Numbered from the stretch's first letter, positions 27,094-36,648 are shown. The stretch is DNA of 64,000 bases from Nocardioides marinus (GCA_019801415.1 JAHVJD010000009.1:1-64000), one strand, 5' to 3'. Numbers and translations: made by a program. Notes: generated by a model not told the origin, from the sequence alone.

Positions 27094-28341
27094 TCAGCGC
27101 TCCTTCAGCTTCACGGCTTCGTTGTACCAGTTCATCACCGCCGAGATGGTCAGCGAGATGGCCAGGTAGACCAGCATCAGCATCAGCACGCACTCCAGCT
27201 CGCGACCGGTCTGGTTCATGGTGATACCGCCAAGGGTGCCGGTGATGTCCATGTAGCCGACGGCAATCGCCAGCGAGGAGTTCTTGGTCAGGTTCAGATA
27301 GTTGGAGATCAGCGGCGGGATGATCACCCGCAGCGCCTGCGGCAGGATCACCAGCGACATGGTCTTGTTGGGACGCAGGCCCAGGGCCGATGCGGCCTCG
27401 GTCTGGCCCTTGGAGATCGCCAGGATCCCCGCCCGCACGATTTCCGCGATGAAGGCAGCCGTGTAGAGCGACAGCGCCAGCCACAAGGCCAGCAGCGAGT
27501 TGCGCAGATGGGTACCGCCCTGGAAGTTGAAGCCCTTCAGCTCGGGGTAGCCGAGGTGGAAGCCCAGCGCGATCAGCAGGCTCAGCAGCGGCAGGATCAG
27601 CACCGCGGCGCGGGTGTGCCAGGTGCGCGGGCGCACACCGGTGACCTCCTGGATGCGGTCCGCGCGCTGGCGGATCTTGATCGAGGCAAAGATGCTGAGG
27701 CCCAGCACCACAAGAATGGCAATCAGGTCCAGCGAGATATCAAAACGCAGGCTGGAGCTGCCGAACAGGTGCACATCGCCCAGGGAGCGCGAGAACAGCG
27801 GCTCCGGCAGGTAGGTGCCGCGGTTGGTCACCACCACGGCGCCGGTCTCGACGCCCCGGTAGACCTTGGGGTGCGGCGTGGATTCGGTGACGATGGCAAA
27901 GATCAGCACGATCCACAGCAGCACCGGGATGTTGCGGAACATCTCGACGTAGACGGTCATGATCCGCGCCACCAGCCAGTTCGACGACAGCCGCAGCACG
28001 CCGACCAGCACCCCGACAATGGTCGCGGCGACACAGCCCATGAAGGCGATCACAAGCGTGTTCAGCAGGCCCAGGAAGGCCGCGCGCAGGTGGGTGTCCT
28101 GGTTGTCGTAATCCAGCAGTCGCTGGTTGATATCGTAGCCTGCAGTCTCGCCCAGGAACCCGAAGGAGACGGGTTTGCCCAGCGTATTGAGGTTGATGAT
28201 GGTGTTGTTGATGAGCCAGGCGGCCAGAAGCATGAACCCGAACATCGCGATGACCTGGATGGTGGCCGAGCGATACCGGGTATCATAAAGGAGCATGGAC
28301 AGCCGGAACTGCTCCTTTGGAGGGTCAGTGAGCGTTGACAT
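27094..28341 (-). CDS. bztB: Amino-acid ABC transporter permease
   Basis: The 415-aa permease pairs with BztC. Its conserved loop EIVRAGILAISKGQTEAASALG and the C-terminal TM bundle are visible; a large N-terminal insertion is typical of the family. The ATG at 28341 has GGGGAT upstream; the longer frame to 28419 runs through the intergenic hairpin. It is separated from bztA by 127 bp that contains an intrinsic terminator-like hairpin. Confidence 0.92.
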   Translation of the reverse strand: MSTLTDPPKEQFRLSMLLYDTRYRSATIQVIAMFGFMLLAAWLINNTIINLNTLGKPVSFGFLGETAGYDINQRLLDYDNQDTHLRAAFLGLLNTLVIAFMGCVAATIVGVLVGVLRLSSNWLVARIMTVYVEMFRNIPVLLWIVLIFAIVTESTPHPKVYRGVETGAVVVTNRGTYLPEPLFSRSLGDVHLFGSSSLRFDISLDLIAILVVLGLSIFASIKIRQRADRIQEVTGVRPRTWHTRAAVLILPLLSLLIALGFHLGYPELKGFNFQGGTHLRNSLLALWLALSLYTAAFIAEIVRAGILAISKGQTEAASALGLRPNKTMSLVILPQALRVIIPPLISNYLNLTKNSSLAIAVGYMDITGTLGGITMNQTGRELECVLMLMLVYLAISLTISAVMNWYNEAVKLKER

Positions 28342-28430
28342 ATATGTGATCCCCTGGGCTCCGGTTTTCTGTCTTGGCGGCGTTGGTCGCCGCTCCGCAG
28401 CTGGCCGGAGCTTATGCAAAGATAGGAAAA

Positions 28431-28453
28431 GGGCGCAGGCTTAACCTGCGCCC
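28431..28453 (-). terminator. Attenuating terminator between bztA and bztB
   Basis: GGGCGCAGG (28431-28439) pairs perfectly with CCTGCGCCC (28445-28453) across CTTAA, and on the minus strand TTTTCC follows. It sits about 15 nt past the bztA stop. Such elements raise binding-protein output over permease output. Confidence 0.75.
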
Positions 28454-28468
28454 CTCCCGATGGTGTGA

Positions 28469-29485
28469 TTAGCGGAACGGCGGTGCGTACAGCAGGCCAC
28501 CTTCGGTCCACTGTGCGTTCAGACCACGCGCCAGACCGATCGGGGTGTCCTCACCGATGTTCTTGGCGAAGATCTCACCGTAGTTGCCGCCAGCCGCGAT
28601 GGCGTTTTTCGCCCAGTCAGCCGACAGGCCCAGCATTTCGCCCAGGGTGCCTTCGGTGCCCAGCAGACGGTTGATTTCCGGGTTGTCGGTGCCGGCCGCC
28701 ATGTCGTTCAGGTTGGCCGAGGTGATGCCCAGCTCTTCGGCTGCGATCAGCGCGTTCAGGGACCAGCGCACCACGTCGCCCCACTCGTTGTCACCGTGGC
28801 GGACCAGCGGGCCCAGCGGTTCTTTCGAGATGATTTCCGGCAGCAGCACATGCGCCGACGGATCGTCGAAGGTGGCGCGGGTGGCCGCCAGGCCGGAGGC
28901 GTCGGTGGTGTAGACGTCACAGGCACCTGCCAGGTACTGCTGCTGCGCCTCGGCGTTGGTTTCGATCGGAACCGGCTCGTAGGAGATGTTGTTGGAGCGG
29001 AAGAAGTCCGCCAGGTTCAGCTCGGTGGTGGTGCCGGTCTGGATACACACGGTGGCGCCATCCAGTTCCTTGGCCGAGGACACGCCCAGCTCTTTCGGAA
29101 CCATGAAGCCCTGGCCGTCATAGTAGTTGATGCCGGTGAATTCGAACTTCAGGTCGACGTCGCGGCTGAAGGTCCAGGTGGTGTTGCGGGCCAGCATGTC
29201 GATCTCGCCCGACGCCAGCGCGGTGAAGCGGGTCTTGCCGGTGGTCGGCACGAATTCCACCGCGGTGGAGTCGCCCAGCACGGCCGCAGCAACGGCACGG
29301 CACACGGCCACGTCGAAACCTTCCCATTCGCCGTTCGCATTCGGAGCCGCAAAACCGACCAGACCGGTGGTGACGCCGCAGTTCAGCTTGCCGCGCGCCT
29401 TCACGTCGTCCAGCGTGCCGGCAGATGCCGCGCCAGCCGCAAGACCGGCGAAGGTCATTGCGCCCAAAATAACGGATTTTTTCAT
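28469..29485 (-). CDS. bztA: Amino-acid ABC transporter, periplasmic binding protein
   Basis: The 338-aa protein has a Sec signal peptide (MKKSVILGAMTFAGLAAGAASA) and then the family-3 solute-binding fold: GKLNCGVTTGLVGFA, WEGFDVAVCRAVA, NTTWTFSRDV and CIQTGTTTELNLADFF. It captures acidic and amide amino acids for the BztBCD permease. The ATG at 29485 has AAGAGG upstream. Expression is probably higher than bztBCD because of the following terminator. Confidence 0.93.
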   Translation of the reverse strand: MKKSVILGAMTFAGLAAGAASAGTLDDVKARGKLNCGVTTGLVGFAAPNANGEWEGFDVAVCRAVAAAVLGDSTAVEFVPTTGKTRFTALASGEIDMLARNTTWTFSRDVDLKFEFTGINYYDGQGFMVPKELGVSSAKELDGATVCIQTGTTTELNLADFFRSNNISYEPVPIETNAEAQQQYLAGACDVYTTDASGLAATRATFDDPSAHVLLPEIISKEPLGPLVRHGDNEWGDVVRWSLNALIAAEELGITSANLNDMAAGTDNPEINRLLGTEGTLGEMLGLSADWAKNAIAAGGNYGEIFAKNIGEDTPIGLARGLNAQWTEGGLLYAPPFR

Positions 29486-29705
29486 ATTTACCTCTTCCTG
29501 ATGGCCCGCCATTCGGCGGTTCTTATTATCCGGCGATCCCCCGCCGGAAATGAGACTGAAGAAGGGTTTACCCCCAATTCATGCCCGAGTGTGGGCGCAT
29601 TCATCAGCAAACGTCAAGGGTCGTATCAGGAAATTCGATGCGCGGATTGCGCACAAACCCCGGCCAAGCAAAATACTTTCGCCGCGACCGGGGTTCGGGT
29701 AATTT
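29486..29705. other. Upstream region of bztA
   Basis: No gene. On the minus strand TTGACG (plus 29612-29617) is a possible -35, but the matching -10 is poor. A weak 8-bp repeat AACCCCGG/CCGGGGTT (29656-29663, 29688-29695) with a long loop follows the ATP12 stop; it may be a loose terminator. Confidence 0.35.
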
Positions 29706-30419
29706 TCAGCGCTCCGTGGAGAGGTCAAAGAAACGTTTGGCATGCAGGAATTCCTGCCGCTTGACGGCGGCGACGGCCTGCGCCTCCTCATCCACGCCCC
29801 ATTGCTCTTCCTGCCAGCGTTCATCGAGCCGCGACAGCTGCCAGATGTCCTCGGCATCGCGCCAGTCCAATGCCGCCGCGAACCCTAGAATCAAGGACCC
29901 GGAGATGCCCACCAGGTCATGAAACGCGGCCAGCTGGAACGGGCTCAGCGCCTCCACCTTCTGCGCCAGACATGCCAGCGCCGATGCCTCCTGCGGCTGA
30001 TGCAGGATGCCGCTGCGCGGTGCCAGACGGGCGCCCAGCGCGGTCTCGGCCCAGTCCAGGGCCGGATCCCATGCCTCGGCCTGGCGCGCGGCCAGCTCGG
30101 CCGGAGAGTCCGCGCGGTAGCACAGCAAATCGGTGTCACCGTATTCCGCCAGCATCGCGGCGACTTCGCTGTGCTGATGTGTCACCTTGTCGATCGCCGC
30201 ATTGGCCGACCGGGTGCAGGGCATGCTGCCCGGGTCGACTGATTCGCTCTGGGCGTCCCACTCCGCGGCAATGGCCTCGGCCATGGCGCGGGTCGGCACC
30301 GTCAGCGCAGCCTTCGCCGGGGTCTTCACCCGGCGGCCGTCCAGCTCCACCGCAAAGCCATCGTCGCATTGCGCCACTGCCACTGCCTTCCAGAACCGTT
30401 TCTGTGCCCAGCCGCTCAT
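29706..30419 (-). CDS. ATP12 family F1-ATPase assembly chaperone
   Basis: The 237-aa protein matches the ATP12 chaperone, known from mitochondria and alphaproteobacteria, which helps assemble the F1 alpha subunit. Features are RVKTPAKAALTVPTRAMAEAIAAEWDAQ near the N-terminus (positions about 30-58) and a YGDTDLLCYRAD motif. It starts 4 bp after the HAD phosphatase stop, the last gene of a minus-strand unit from crcB. Confidence 0.9.
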   Translation of the reverse strand: MSGWAQKRFWKAVAVAQCDDGFAVELDGRRVKTPAKAALTVPTRAMAEAIAAEWDAQSESVDPGSMPCTRSANAAIDKVTHQHSEVAAMLAEYGDTDLLCYRADSPAELAARQAEAWDPALDWAETALGARLAPRSGILHQPQEASALACLAQKVEALSPFQLAAFHDLVGISGSLILGFAAALDWRDAEDIWQLSRLDERWQEEQWGVDEEAQAVAAVKRQEFLHAKRFFDLSTER

Positions 30420-30423
30420 GTGC

Positions 30424-31092
30424 CTATTCCTTCCAGATCTCTGCCAGCAGCGGGCGCAGCTCCGCGAAGTCGCGGATCAGGTAGTCGGCGCCCAATGTGG
30501 CTGCGTCGTGATAGCCCCAGGGCACGGCGATGGTGGTGACCCCCGCGGCGCGCCCCATTTCAATGTCAAACCTCGTGTCGCCGATCATCACGGTGCTGTC
30601 CGGATCGGCCCCGGTCTCTGCCATCGCCGTCAGGATCATCGACGGATGCGGTTTCGACGGATGATGGTCCGCCACCTGCCGGGTCACGAAACAGTTCAGC
30701 CCATGCGCGTCGATCAAGGCATCCAGCCCGCGCTGTGACTTGCCGGTGGCCACGCCGAGCAGGTATTCCGGCACCTCGTGCAGCTGCGCCAGTGCCTCGC
30801 GCGCACCGGGATACAGTGGCGAATGCGCCGCGCCCGCCGCCTCTCGCGACAGCATGTAGGAGGACTTGTAGCCCTCCACCAGCGCCTCGATCGTGGCATC
30901 GTCATGATTCGGCGCCAGCTCCCGCATCGCCAACGGCAACGACAGCCCGACGATGGACAGGATCGCCTCGCGCGGGGGCACGTCCAGGCCCGCGCCTTCG
31001 AAGGCCTCCGCCATCGCACCGGTAATCGCGCCCTGGCTGTCGGCCAGGGTGCCATCGACGTCAAACAGGATCAGCCGCAGCGGTGTGCTCAC
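30424..31092 (-). CDS. HAD-family phosphatase (phosphoglycolate phosphatase-like)
   Basis: The 222-aa haloacid-dehalogenase protein has motif I LFDVDGTLADS, motif II/III with ATGKSQRG and KPHP, and motif IV MIGDTRFDIEMG. This matches Gph-like subfamily IA phosphatases; the substrate is not known. A GTG start overlaps the pseudouridine synthase stop (GTGA). Confidence 0.85.
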   Translation of the reverse strand: MSTPLRLILFDVDGTLADSQGAITGAMAEAFEGAGLDVPPREAILSIVGLSLPLAMRELAPNHDDATIEALVEGYKSSYMLSREAAGAAHSPLYPGAREALAQLHEVPEYLLGVATGKSQRGLDALIDAHGLNCFVTRQVADHHPSKPHPSMILTAMAETGADPDSTVMIGDTRFDIEMGRAAGVTTIAVPWGYHDAATLGADYLIRDFAELRPLLAEIWKE

Positions 31093-32135
31093 TTCAGATC
31101 CTCGAACGGGTCGTCCGCCGCCAGGTCCTCGGTCCAGCCAAAGGTCTCCCAGCTTTCCTTCATATGGTCGGGCAAGGGTGCCACGACCGACACCGGCTTG
31201 CGGGTGACCGGGTGCTCGAACACCATCCGACGCGCGTGCAGGTGCAGCTTCTTCGAGATCACCCCGCCGATCTGCGCGCCCCAGCCGTCGCCCAGGTTCT
31301 CCTGCCCCGAGCCGCCGTATTTGCCATCGCCGGCAATGGGATGGCCCATGCCGGACATATGCGCGCGCAGCTGGTGGGTGCGGCCAGTGATCGGCTCCAT
31401 CGCCACCCAGGCGGCGCGGGAGGCAACGCGGTAAAGCGTGGCGTACAGCGTATGTGCGCGCTTGGCACCCGGCGTGTCGTCGATGTCGCGCGGATGCACG
31501 TTGATCATCTTCTCGCCCTCACCGGACCGGCCATGCCCCGGCGCCTTCACCAGCCCGTTCTTGATCTCGCCAAGGTACGGCGTCGGCACGCCGGCCACCA
31601 GTGCCCAGTAGATCTTGCGGGTGTTCTTGTGCCGGAACGCGGCGGTCAGCGCCTGCGCCGCCTTGCGGTTGCGCGCCAGCACCAGCACGCCCGAGGTGTC
31701 CTTGTCGATCCGGTGCACCAGCTTGGGCTTGTCCTCCAGCCCGAATTTCAGCGCCTCGGCCAGGCCATCCACGTGCTTGGTGGTGCCGGAGCCGCCCTGC
31801 ACCGCCAGCCCCGCGGGCTTGTTCAAGACGATCACGTCGTCGTCGCGGTAGATCACGCAGTCGCGGATCATCTTCGCGTCGGCGTCGGAAATCCGCATCT
31901 CACGCGGGGCGGCCGGTTTCAGGTCGCTCTCCGCCAGCGGCGGCACCCGCACCACCTGCCCTGCCTCGACGCGGGTATTGGCCTTCACGCGGCCGCCATC
32001 CAGCCGCAGCTCGCCCTTGCGGCACATCTTCTCGATGCGGCCCTGGTTCACATGCGGAAACAGCCGCCGCAGCCAGCGGTCGATGCGCTGGCCGCTGTCG
32101 TCTTCGCTGACGGTAATCATCTGAACGCCGCTCAT
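31089..32135 (-). CDS. rluC: RluA-family 23S rRNA pseudouridine synthase (RluC-like)
   Basis: The 348-aa protein has an N-terminal S4 RNA-binding domain (residues about 10-55) and the catalytic HRIDKDTSGVLVL with active-site Asp, followed by GRTHQLRAHM. RluC modifies 23S U955, U2504 and U2580. The start at 32135 overlaps the crcB stop (ATGA), the best choice over 32159. Confidence 0.9.
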   Translation of the reverse strand: MSGVQMITVSEDDSGQRIDRWLRRLFPHVNQGRIEKMCRKGELRLDGGRVKANTRVEAGQVVRVPPLAESDLKPAAPREMRISDADAKMIRDCVIYRDDDVIVLNKPAGLAVQGGSGTTKHVDGLAEALKFGLEDKPKLVHRIDKDTSGVLVLARNRKAAQALTAAFRHKNTRKIYWALVAGVPTPYLGEIKNGLVKAPGHGRSGEGEKMINVHPRDIDDTPGAKRAHTLYATLYRVASRAAWVAMEPITGRTHQLRAHMSGMGHPIAGDGKYGGSGQENLGDGWGAQIGGVISKKLHLHARRMVFEHPVTRKPVSVVAPLPDHMKESWETFGWTEDLAADDPFEDLK

Positions 32136-32512
32136 GCGAACACTCCCCTTGCGGCCCACAGGCCGAAAAACAGCCCGCCGACCGACAGGCCCACGGACAA
32201 AGCTACATACAGCGCGGCCTGCCCGAAGGCGCCGCGCTCGATCAGGTTGGCGGTCTCCAGCGAGAACGCCGAGAAGGTGGTGAACCCGCCCAGGATCCCG
32301 GTCATCACCAACGGGCTGAGCCAGGTGAGGTCCCGCAGCGCCGCCGCCACCACGAACACCCCCATCAGGAAGGAGCCGAGGATATTGACCGTCAGCACCG
32401 CCACCGGGAAATCATGGTGCCCCAGCAGCCGGATGATGCCCAAGCCCGCCAGATACCGGCACACCGCACCGACCGCGCCACCAAGCGCCACCATGGAAAC
32501 CGAAGAAATCAT
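32132..32512 (-). CDS. crcB: CrcB/Fluc fluoride exporter
   Basis: The 126-aa four-TM protein has GGAVGAVCRYL, TVNILGSFLMG and GGFTTFSAFSLE, the Fluc signature. It exports fluoride as a dual-topology dimer. It is single copy here and overlaps the rluC gene. I saw no fluoride riboswitch in its short upstream region; TTGACA on the minus strand (plus 32542-32547) is a possible -35. Confidence 0.92.
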   Translation of the reverse strand: MISSVSMVALGGAVGAVCRYLAGLGIIRLLGHHDFPVAVLTVNILGSFLMGVFVVAAALRDLTWLSPLVMTGILGGFTTFSAFSLETANLIERGAFGQAALYVALSVGLSVGGLFFGLWAARGVFA

Positions 32513-32630
32513 CCCCGTCCTGTCGCGCGCACGGGCAAGGATGTCAAGTTTTGCCCGCCCTGCACCACGCGCAGGGCTGCCCGCAGAACCACCCCGGCTT
32601 CATCTTTCCCCAAATACTCGCGCCGCAGGC

Positions 32631-32654
32631 AGCGGCTTTGCCCGCAAAGCCGCT
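32631..32654 (-). terminator. Hairpin immediately after rarA
   Basis: AGCGGCTTTG and CAAAGCCGCT form a perfect 10-bp stem with a CCCG loop, abutting the rarA stop codon. No T-tract follows, so it may be a terminator of a weaker type or an mRNA 3' end stabiliser. Confidence 0.5.
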
Positions 32655-33980
32655 TCACTTGTTCCGCTTCAGCCTGAGGTTGGCGAAGTAATCCGCGCGC
32701 CGCTTCAGTTCGCGCTCAAAGCCACGCTCCACCGGTTGATACAGCACCGGCCGCTTTACCCCGTCGGGGAAGTAGTTCTGGCCGGAAAACCCGTCTTCGG
32801 CATCGTGGTCATAGGCATAGCCCTCGCCGTAGCCCTGCTCGGCCATGAACTTGGTCGGCGCGTTCAGGATGTGCTTGGGCGGCGGCGCGCTGCCGGTCTG
32901 CTTGGCCAGCCGCCGCGCCGCCTTGATGCCGACGTAGACGGCGTTGGATTTCGGCGCCAGCGCCAGGTAGACGGCGGCATTGGCCAGCGCCAGCTCCCCC
33001 TCGGGGCTGCCGAGGCGTTCATAGGTCTGCCAGGCATTGAGGCACACGGTATTGGCCTGCGGATCGGCCATGCCGATGTCCTCGGTCGACATCATTGTCA
33101 GGCGGCGGGCCAGAAAGCGCGGGTCCTCGCCGCCCTCCAGCATCCGCGCCAGCCAGTACAGCGCCGCATCCGGGTCGGAGCCGCGGATCGATTTGTGCAA
33201 GGCAGAGATCAGGTTGTAATGCTCGTCGCCGGACTTGTCGAACTTGGCCGCGCGGCGCATCAGCCGCGCCGACAGCGCCTCGCGCCCCAGCGGGGCCTCC
33301 ACCGTCCAGGCGGCCACCTGTTCGATCAGGTTCAGCAGCGCGCGCCCGTCGCCATCGGCCATCTCGTGCAGCGCATCGCGGGCATCGCCCGAGAGCGGCA
33401 GGGCGCGGCCCAGCTCCTTTTCGGCGCGCTGGGTCAGACGTTCGAGATCCGCCAGCGACAGACGTTCCAGCACCAGCACCTGCGACCGGCTCAACACGGC
33501 GGCATTGAGCTCGAACGAGGGGTTTTCCGTCGTCGCCCCCACCAGCAGGATGGTGCCATCCTCCATATGCGGCAGGAAGCCGTCCTGCTGGGCCTTGTTG
33601 AAACGATGGATCTCGTCGACGAACAGCAACGTCCCCTGGCCATTCTGGCGGCGGATCTTGGCCGCCTCGAACACCTTCCGGAGCTCGGGCACGCCGGTGA
33701 AGATCGCCGAAATCTGCACGAAATGCAGGTCCGTTTCCTTGGCCAGCAGCCGCGCGATCGTGGTCTTGCCCACGCCCGGCGGCCCCCAGAAGATCAGCGA
33801 CGACAGCGAGCCGGAGGCCAGCATCACGCCCAGCGGCGCCTCCGGGCCAAGCACCTGCTGCTGACCGATCACATCCGTCAGGGACTGCGGCCGCAGCCGG
33901 TCAGCCAGCGGCCGGTTGCGGGCGGGTTGCTGGGCGGTGTCGTCACCACCGCCTTCGGGGCTGCCGAACAGATCCGACAT
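32655..33980 (-). CDS. rarA: Replication-associated recombination protein A (RarA/MgsA)
   Basis: The 441-aa AAA+ ATPase has Walker A GPPGVGKTT, Walker B LFVDEIHRF and sensor motifs, then the RarA C-terminal tetramerisation domain. It acts at stalled replication forks. Its start overlaps the DegP/Q stop by one base. Confidence 0.94.
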   Translation of the reverse strand: MSDLFGSPEGGGDDTAQQPARNRPLADRLRPQSLTDVIGQQQVLGPEAPLGVMLASGSLSSLIFWGPPGVGKTTIARLLAKETDLHFVQISAIFTGVPELRKVFEAAKIRRQNGQGTLLFVDEIHRFNKAQQDGFLPHMEDGTILLVGATTENPSFELNAAVLSRSQVLVLERLSLADLERLTQRAEKELGRALPLSGDARDALHEMADGDGRALLNLIEQVAAWTVEAPLGREALSARLMRRAAKFDKSGDEHYNLISALHKSIRGSDPDAALYWLARMLEGGEDPRFLARRLTMMSTEDIGMADPQANTVCLNAWQTYERLGSPEGELALANAAVYLALAPKSNAVYVGIKAARRLAKQTGSAPPPKHILNAPTKFMAEQGYGEGYAYDHDAEDGFSGQNYFPDGVKRPVLYQPVERGFERELKRRADYFANLRLKRNK

Positions 33981-35371
33981 CAGAGCCGGAACCTCAGCGC
34001 CACCTGACGGCCGCGCCGGTTCAGATCCAGCTGGACCCAGCGGCCACTGTTGGCCAGCAGCGCATAGACATCATCGGTGCTGGTCACCGCCTTGCCGTTC
34101 ACGGCCAGCACGACGTCCCCGGTCTGCACCCCGCCGCGCGCGGCATAGGGACCGGGATCGGTGACCACCACCCCTTCTGCAGACAGCGGCAGGCCAAGGC
34201 GGGTGATGACCTGCGGATTGATCCGGGCCACGGTCAGCCCCGGCAACGCGGTCTTTTCGTCCAGCTGGACCGGATTGGCGGGCGGCGTGTCAGGGGCGGT
34301 GATCATCGGCACCTCGACCTCTTCCCGCTCGCCCCCGCGCAGACGGGTGATGACCGAGGTATCCCCCAGCCCGGCCACCGACATGCGGAACACCATCTCC
34401 GAAGGCGAGTTGACCACTTCACCGTCGACATGGGTGATCACGTCGCCGACCCGGAAGCCCGCCTTGGCAAAGGGGCTTTCGCTGTGCAGATCCGAAATCA
34501 CCATGCCCTCTGGCAGCTCCATTCCCAGCGAGGCGGCGAGATCCGCATCCACCGGCTGCCCCGCCATACCGGCCCAGGGGCGCTGGAACTCCTCGGCGCC
34601 TTCACGCGCCTGGTTGACGAATTCCCGCACCAGGTTGGCGGGGATTGCAAAGCCGATGCCGTTGGAGCCGCCGGAACGGGACAGGATGCGGGTGTTGATG
34701 CCGATGAGATCGCCGTTGACGTCGATCAGCGCACCGCCCGAATTGCCCGGATTGATCGGCGCATCGGTCTGGATGTAGTAGCCAAAGCCATCACCGGCCC
34801 CCATGCCGGTGCGCGCAAGCCCCGAAATGATGCCACTGCTGACGGTCTGCCCCACGCCAAAGGGGTTGCCGATCGCCAGCGCCAGCTCGCCCACCTCGAC
34901 CTGGTCGCTGTCGCGCAGGGACAGGTAGGGCAGGTCTTCGGCGTCTTCCAGCTGCAGGATTGCCAGGTCACTGGCCTTGTCGCCCAGGATGACCTCGGCG
35001 TTGTATTCGCGGCGATCCGCGGTCACCACGCGGATTTCCGTGGCGCTGCCGACCACGTGATAGTTCGACACCACGATGCCATCGGCCGACAGGATCACAC
35101 CTGACCCGAGCGAGTTCTCGACGCGCGGCTGCGGCGTGGTGAAGCTGCGGAACAAGTCATCGAAGAACGGATCATTCATGAAGGGCGAGCGGCGGCGTTG
35201 CTGCACCTGCCGCACCACCTTGGCATAGATGTTAACCACCGCGGGCGAGGCCTCCCGGACCAGGGGCGCAAAGCCGAGGGAGATCTCGGCCTGCGATTGC
35301 GGCACGCGGGTTTCGGCAGCGGCCGGCAGGGCCAGCAGGATGGCAAGGGCTGTCAGGACGGGGCGGAACAT
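33980..35371 (-). CDS. DegP/DegQ-type periplasmic serine protease
   Basis: The 463-aa protein has a signal peptide (MFRPVLTALAILLALPAAAE), the trypsin-like domain with His (SNYHVV), Asp (SDLAIL) and Ser (NPGNSGGAL), and two PDZ domains. It degrades or refolds misfolded envelope proteins. The ATG at 35371 has GGAG 5 nt upstream; the 39-residue upstream extension of the frame would spoil the signal peptide. It is coupled with rarA. Confidence 0.92.
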   Translation of the reverse strand: MFRPVLTALAILLALPAAAETRVPQSQAEISLGFAPLVREASPAVVNIYAKVVRQVQQRRRSPFMNDPFFDDLFRSFTTPQPRVENSLGSGVILSADGIVVSNYHVVGSATEIRVVTADRREYNAEVILGDKASDLAILQLEDAEDLPYLSLRDSDQVEVGELALAIGNPFGVGQTVSSGIISGLARTGMGAGDGFGYYIQTDAPINPGNSGGALIDVNGDLIGINTRILSRSGGSNGIGFAIPANLVREFVNQAREGAEEFQRPWAGMAGQPVDADLAASLGMELPEGMVISDLHSESPFAKAGFRVGDVITHVDGEVVNSPSEMVFRMSVAGLGDTSVITRLRGGEREEVEVPMITAPDTPPANPVQLDEKTALPGLTVARINPQVITRLGLPLSAEGVVVTDPGPYAARGGVQTGDVVLAVNGKAVTSTDDVYALLANSGRWVQLDLNRRGRQVALRFRL

Positions 35372-35524
35372 GAGCACTCCAACAGTTGTTGCCCGAAGGA
35401 TATGCGGAGCATGCGCCCGGATTGCAAGGCGGCTGTGTCGACTGACGGCCCGTGCAGAAGGCGCGCGCTGCGCCTCCCGGGCCGACACCCGATTTCCCCC
35501 ACCCGCAGGTGCAGGAGCCGGAAA

Positions 35525-35548
35525 GAGGCGGCCATCGGTGGCCGCCTC
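35525..35548 (-). terminator. Terminator candidate after DAHP synthase
   Basis: GAGGCGGCC and GGCCGCCTC form a perfect 9-bp stem with a 6-nt loop 15 nt past the stop. The T-tract on the minus strand is weak (CTTTCC). Confidence 0.5.
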
Positions 35549-35562
35549 CCTGTTCAGGTGGT

Positions 35563-36648
35563 TCAGGCGTCTGCCAGCGCGGGTGCGGGGCGGGCTGCGG
35601 CGGCGCGGCGGGCATCCACGGCGGCGGCGAGATGCTCCAGCGCCGTCACGGTGTCGTCCCAGCCGAGGCAGCCATCGGTGATCGACTGGCCGTAGGTCAG
35701 CGCGCCCTGCCCCAGGTCCTGCCGCCCGGCGACCAGGTGGCTTTCCACCATCACCCCGGTGATGCGCTGCTCGCCACCGGCGATCTGCCCGGCGACATCG
35801 GCCAGCACCGCGGGTTGCTTTGCCGGATCCTTGCCGCTGTTGGCGTGGCTGGCGTCGATCATCACATGGCCTCGGATGCCGTCCTTCTCGGCCAGTTTGC
35901 AGGCCGCATCGACCGATGCCGCGTCATAGTTGGTACCGCCGCCGCCACGCAGGATCAGATGGCCATCAGGGTTGCCGCTGGTGGCCGCGATCGCGGCGCG
36001 GCCGGACTTGGCAAGCGCCATGAAATGATGCGGGTGCGCCGCGGAGCGCACCGCGTCCACCGCGATCTGCACATTGCCGCGGGTGCCGTTCTTGAAGCCC
36101 ACCGGACAGCTCAGCCCCGAGGCCATCTCGCGGTGGATCTGGCTTTCGGTGGTGCGGGCACCGATCGCGGCCCAGGCCACCAGGTCGGAGATGTATTGCG
36201 GCACCGCGGTGTCGAGGAACTCGGTCCCGACCGGCAGGCCAAGCGCGTTGATGTCGAGACACAGGCGACGCGCCAGCCCCAGGCCTTCGTTGATGCGGAA
36301 CGAGCCATCAAGGCCGGGATCGTTGATCAGCCCCTTCCAGCCCGAGATCGTGCGGGGTTTCTCGAAGTAGACCCGCATCACGATTTCCAGCTGCGCGCCC
36401 AGCCGCGCGCGCAGCGGCGCGAGGCGTTCGGCATATTCCATCGCTGCCTTGGGATCATGGATCGAGCAGGGACCAACCACCGCGACCACCCGGTCGTCGC
36501 GGCCATGCAGGACGTCCTGAATGGCGCGCCGTCCGGCCAGGACGGTCTGCGTCGCGGCGGCGGTGGCGGGCATCTGCGCCGCCAGGTCCTCGGGTGAAAC
36601 CAGCTCCTGCATGCCGGTGATGCGCAGGTTTTCGGTCTGGGGTGTCAT
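35563..36648 (-). CDS. aroG: 3-deoxy-7-phosphoheptulonate (DAHP) synthase, class I
   Basis: The 361-aa enzyme joins PEP and erythrose-4-phosphate in the first step of the shikimate pathway. Motifs include VVGPCSIHDP, RVYFEKPRT, GFKNGTRGN, LRGGGGTNY, DASHANSGK and VESHL, all typical of the AroF/G/H class. It is preceded by a leader peptide with clustered Phe/Trp/Tyr codons and a terminator, so it is probably regulated by transcription attenuation. Symbol aroG is used for the family; feedback type is not determined. Confidence 0.94.
   Translation of the reverse strand: MTPQTENLRITGMQELVSPEDLAAQMPATAAATQTVLAGRRAIQDVLHGRDDRVVAVVGPCSIHDPKAAMEYAERLAPLRARLGAQLEIVMRVYFEKPRTISGWKGLINDPGLDGSFRINEGLGLARRLCLDINALGLPVGTEFLDTAVPQYISDLVAWAAIGARTTESQIHREMASGLSCPVGFKNGTRGNVQIAVDAVRSAAHPHHFMALAKSGRAAIAATSGNPDGHLILRGGGGTNYDAASVDAACKLAEKDGIRGHVMIDASHANSGKDPAKQPAVLADVAGQIAGGEQRITGVMVESHLVAGRQDLGQGALTYGQSITDGCLGWDDTVTALEHLAAAVDARRAAAARPAPALADA

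Noticed and set aside
24933-27224. A 763-aa plus-strand frame over bztCD
   Set aside because: Antisense to the transporter genes; no motifs.
32513-32654. Fluoride riboswitch upstream of crcB
   Set aside because: I looked for the conserved GGNGATGG and downstream elements and did not find them.
31083-34007. A 974-aa plus-strand frame over rluC, crcB and rarA
   Set aside because: Antisense shadow.
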